NCBI RefSeq assembly: GCF_009017275.1
Contig: NZ_WBZC01000026.1
Location: forward strand, 1 to 64,000
Reading direction: 5' to 3'
Length of the DNA: 64,000 bases
DNA from: Alkaliphilus pronyensis
GTDB lineage: Bacteria > Bacillota > Clostridia > Peptostreptococcales > Natronincolaceae
The notes beneath the pieces were generated by a model. It did no database searches. It had not been told where the DNA came from and saw only the letters and a list, made by a program, of their open reading frames with translations. Every line of letters begins with the position of its first letter. The first letter of the stretch is position 1. Of the stretch, positions 63,258 to 64,000 are shown piece by piece. The position numbers were made by a program, and so were the translations under genes.

Positions 63258-63617
63258 TCACAGCCAAGGTACTTCCTCCCCCCGCCCTTCGTCTCCCTCA
63301 CCTTCACTCTCACTACCATGCGCACTACATTTTACTTTTCCACCCTCATAGCTAGTGACACCACCAGTTGGACATATCTGATTAAAATTATCTATAAGAA
63401 ATTGATTAAAAATACTATCCTCATGATCAATATCATTTTCAACCAGAAACGCTGAGTACATTCTTTCTACTGTTTTCCTATTAGCGGCACATACACTTTC
63501 TTCAGCCTTGCTTCTGAATCCCCCTAATCTTGGAACAGCTATTGCTGCAATGATTCCTAATATTGCTATCACAACAATTAACTCTATTAAAGTAAACCCA
63601 TCAGATTTTTTATTCAT
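63258..63617 (-). CDS. Type IV pilin-like protein
   Basis: 119 residues from the ATG at 63617, which has AAAGGTGA upstream; an earlier start 16 codons before is rejected. The class III signal peptide is complete: MNKKSDG before the cleavage site, then FTLIELIVVIAILGIIAAIA with Glu5 of the mature form. A small C-terminal domain includes CPTGG and KVKCSAHG with paired cysteines. The tail SESEGEGDEGRGEEVPWL is unusually acidic. No prepilin peptidase, ATPase or PilC gene is in the window. It is flanked by 11-bp repeat arrays and 23-bp direct repeats, so it may be a movable or duplicated cassette. Confidence 0.88.
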   Translation of the reverse strand: MNKKSDGFTLIELIVVIAILGIIAAIAVPRLGGFRSKAEESVCAANRKTVERMYSAFLVENDIDHEDSIFNQFLIDNFNQICPTGGVTSYEGGKVKCSAHGSESEGEGDEGRGEEVPWL

Positions 63618-63667
63618 TGTGATCACCTTTAGTGGGCGGTTGGTAAGTTGGATAGTAGAAAGCACGA

Positions 63668-63722
63668 GCCATCGTTAAGCAATTGTTAAACCATCGTTGA
63701 ACTACTGCTATGCCATCATTCA
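63668..63722. repeat. 11-bp tandem repeat array 2
   Basis: Exactly five 11-nt units: GCCATCGTTAA, GCAATTGTTAA, ACCATCGTTGA, ACTACTGCTAT and GCCATCATTCA. It lies upstream of the pilin gene. Confidence 0.75.
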
Positions 63723-63729
63723 ACTATTT

Positions 63730-63752
63730 TTTATCCTTTCACCATATTCACG
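63730..63752. repeat. 23-bp direct repeat, right copy
   Basis: The partner of the copy at 63157-63179, with 22 of 23 bases equal, in the same orientation. The two are 573 bp apart and enclose array 1, the pilin gene and array 2. Confidence 0.75.
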
Positions 63753-63759
63753 GGTATAA

Positions 63760-63803
63760 ACCATTGTTGAACTATAGTTAAGTCATTGTTTATCCATTGT
63801 TAT
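63760..63803. repeat. 11-bp tandem repeat array 3
   Basis: Exactly four 11-nt units: ACCATTGTTGA, ACTATAGTTAA, GTCATTGTTTA and TCCATTGTTAT. The last base is the first base of the RhuM-family remnant's stop codon (on the plus-strand map), so the array starts where the gene is cut. Confidence 0.75.
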
Positions 63804-64000
63804 CACCCAGACAAAACCTTTACAATTTGATTTGCCCATTTGCGAAATTGTACAGCTCGTTCGTTATTTACTTTAAACCCAACAGAAATAATGACTTGTA
63901 AATTGTAATGCTTTACTTCTCTATTTACCTGGCGTGAACCTTCAGTTTGAACTATTCGGAATTTCCTAATAGTTGCTTCCTCTTGAAGTTCGTGATAAGA
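63803..64000 (-). pseudogene. RhuM-family protein remnant, cut by the window edge and truncated at the 3' end
   Basis: The minus-strand frame encodes QEEATIRKFRIVQTEGSRQV, then NREVKHYNLQVIISVGFKVN, then ERAVQFRKWANQIVKVLSG and a stop. This is the conserved core of RhuM-family (virulence protein RhuM, Fic-associated) proteins. Family members are several hundred residues long and continue well beyond this point, so the gene is broken right after the core, where the 11-bp array begins. Its 5' end lies outside the window. Confidence 0.75.

Noticed and set aside
63668-63803. Possible CRISPR array
   Set aside because: The units are 11 nt, contiguous and degenerate, with no spacers and no cas genes.
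1-64000. tRNA, rRNA, riboswitches, T-boxes and intact transposases
   Set aside because: I looked for the usual conserved cores and found none; weak structures cannot be excluded by eye.

Overview
This 64-kb window comes from a low-GC, anaerobic, Gram-positive bacterium of the class Clostridia. The AT-rich intergenic DNA, strong purine-rich ribosome binding sites, TTG and GTG starts, the tdk-rpmE-rho-glpX block, a lysine-fermentation enzyme pair, an LtaS-like lipoteichoic acid synthase, an SLH surface protein and a YhcN/YlaJ-type lipoprotein all fit. A relative of Alkaliphilus is my best guess, but that is inference. No rRNA, tRNA, CRISPR array, intact transposase or riboswitch was recognised.

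Region 1 (1-6 kb, minus strand) is housekeeping: an arsenate-reductase-like protein coupled to an unlisted 55-residue membrane protein, thymidine kinase, ribosomal protein L31, Rho, and two tandem GlpX fructose-1,6-bisphosphatases. The fructose-6-phosphate aldolase/transaldolase that I remember as a frequent neighbour of glpX-rho lies 11 kb away at 17.2-17.9 kb. The DNA between may be an inserted metabolic module.

Region 2 (6.3-19.1 kb, minus strand) is a complete branched-chain-amino-acid-type ABC importer followed by two alpha/beta hydrolases, a KASIII-like condensing or cleaving enzyme and an acyl-CoA transferase. A near-perfect sigma-54 promoter precedes the first gene. A PAS-AAA+-Fis activator gene lies just upstream, and tandem TGTAT-N7-ATACA-type dyads look like its enhancer. 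This is the best candidate for an undescribed catabolic system. Next to it are kal and kce, two consecutive steps of lysine fermentation, and a divergent sodium:amino-acid symporter.

Region 3 (19.5-42.5 kb) holds envelope and stress genes: LtaS-like synthase; a DNA-repair pair (radical SAM plus DUF4130-type partner) behind a promoter overlapped by a LexA-like box; a degenerate NERD-like protein; an SLH protein operon with a DUF368 (PopT-type) transporter; YihY/BrkB; bacteriohemerythrin; a 1002-residue protein with FG-GAP repeats apparently inserted in a deacetylase-like domain; a diguanylate cyclase; a HepT/MntA toxin-antitoxin pair; a SEC-C/TPR protein; and a TolC-like protein.

Region 4 (42.6-62.9 kb, minus strand) is a surface-polysaccharide locus: CapD-like dehydratase, second DUF368 protein, GalU, a sodium/proton antiporter, UDP-glucose dehydrogenase, then an operon for UDP-L-FucNAc synthesis (CapE, CapF, CapG), glycosyltransferases, a polymerase, a MurJ-type flippase and a priming sugar transferase. 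Its leading genes, an HpcH/HpaI-type aldolase and a class IV aminotransferase, are unusual for such a locus. A broken second galU sits at its 3' end. The right edge has a type IV pilin-like gene between 11-bp tandem repeat arrays and a broken RhuM-family gene.

Three repeat families run through the window: a 120-nt palindromic, IS200/IS605-like non-autonomous element (two full, one decayed, two fragmentary copies); purine-rich heptad tracts mostly seeded at or near stop codons; and the 11-bp arrays.
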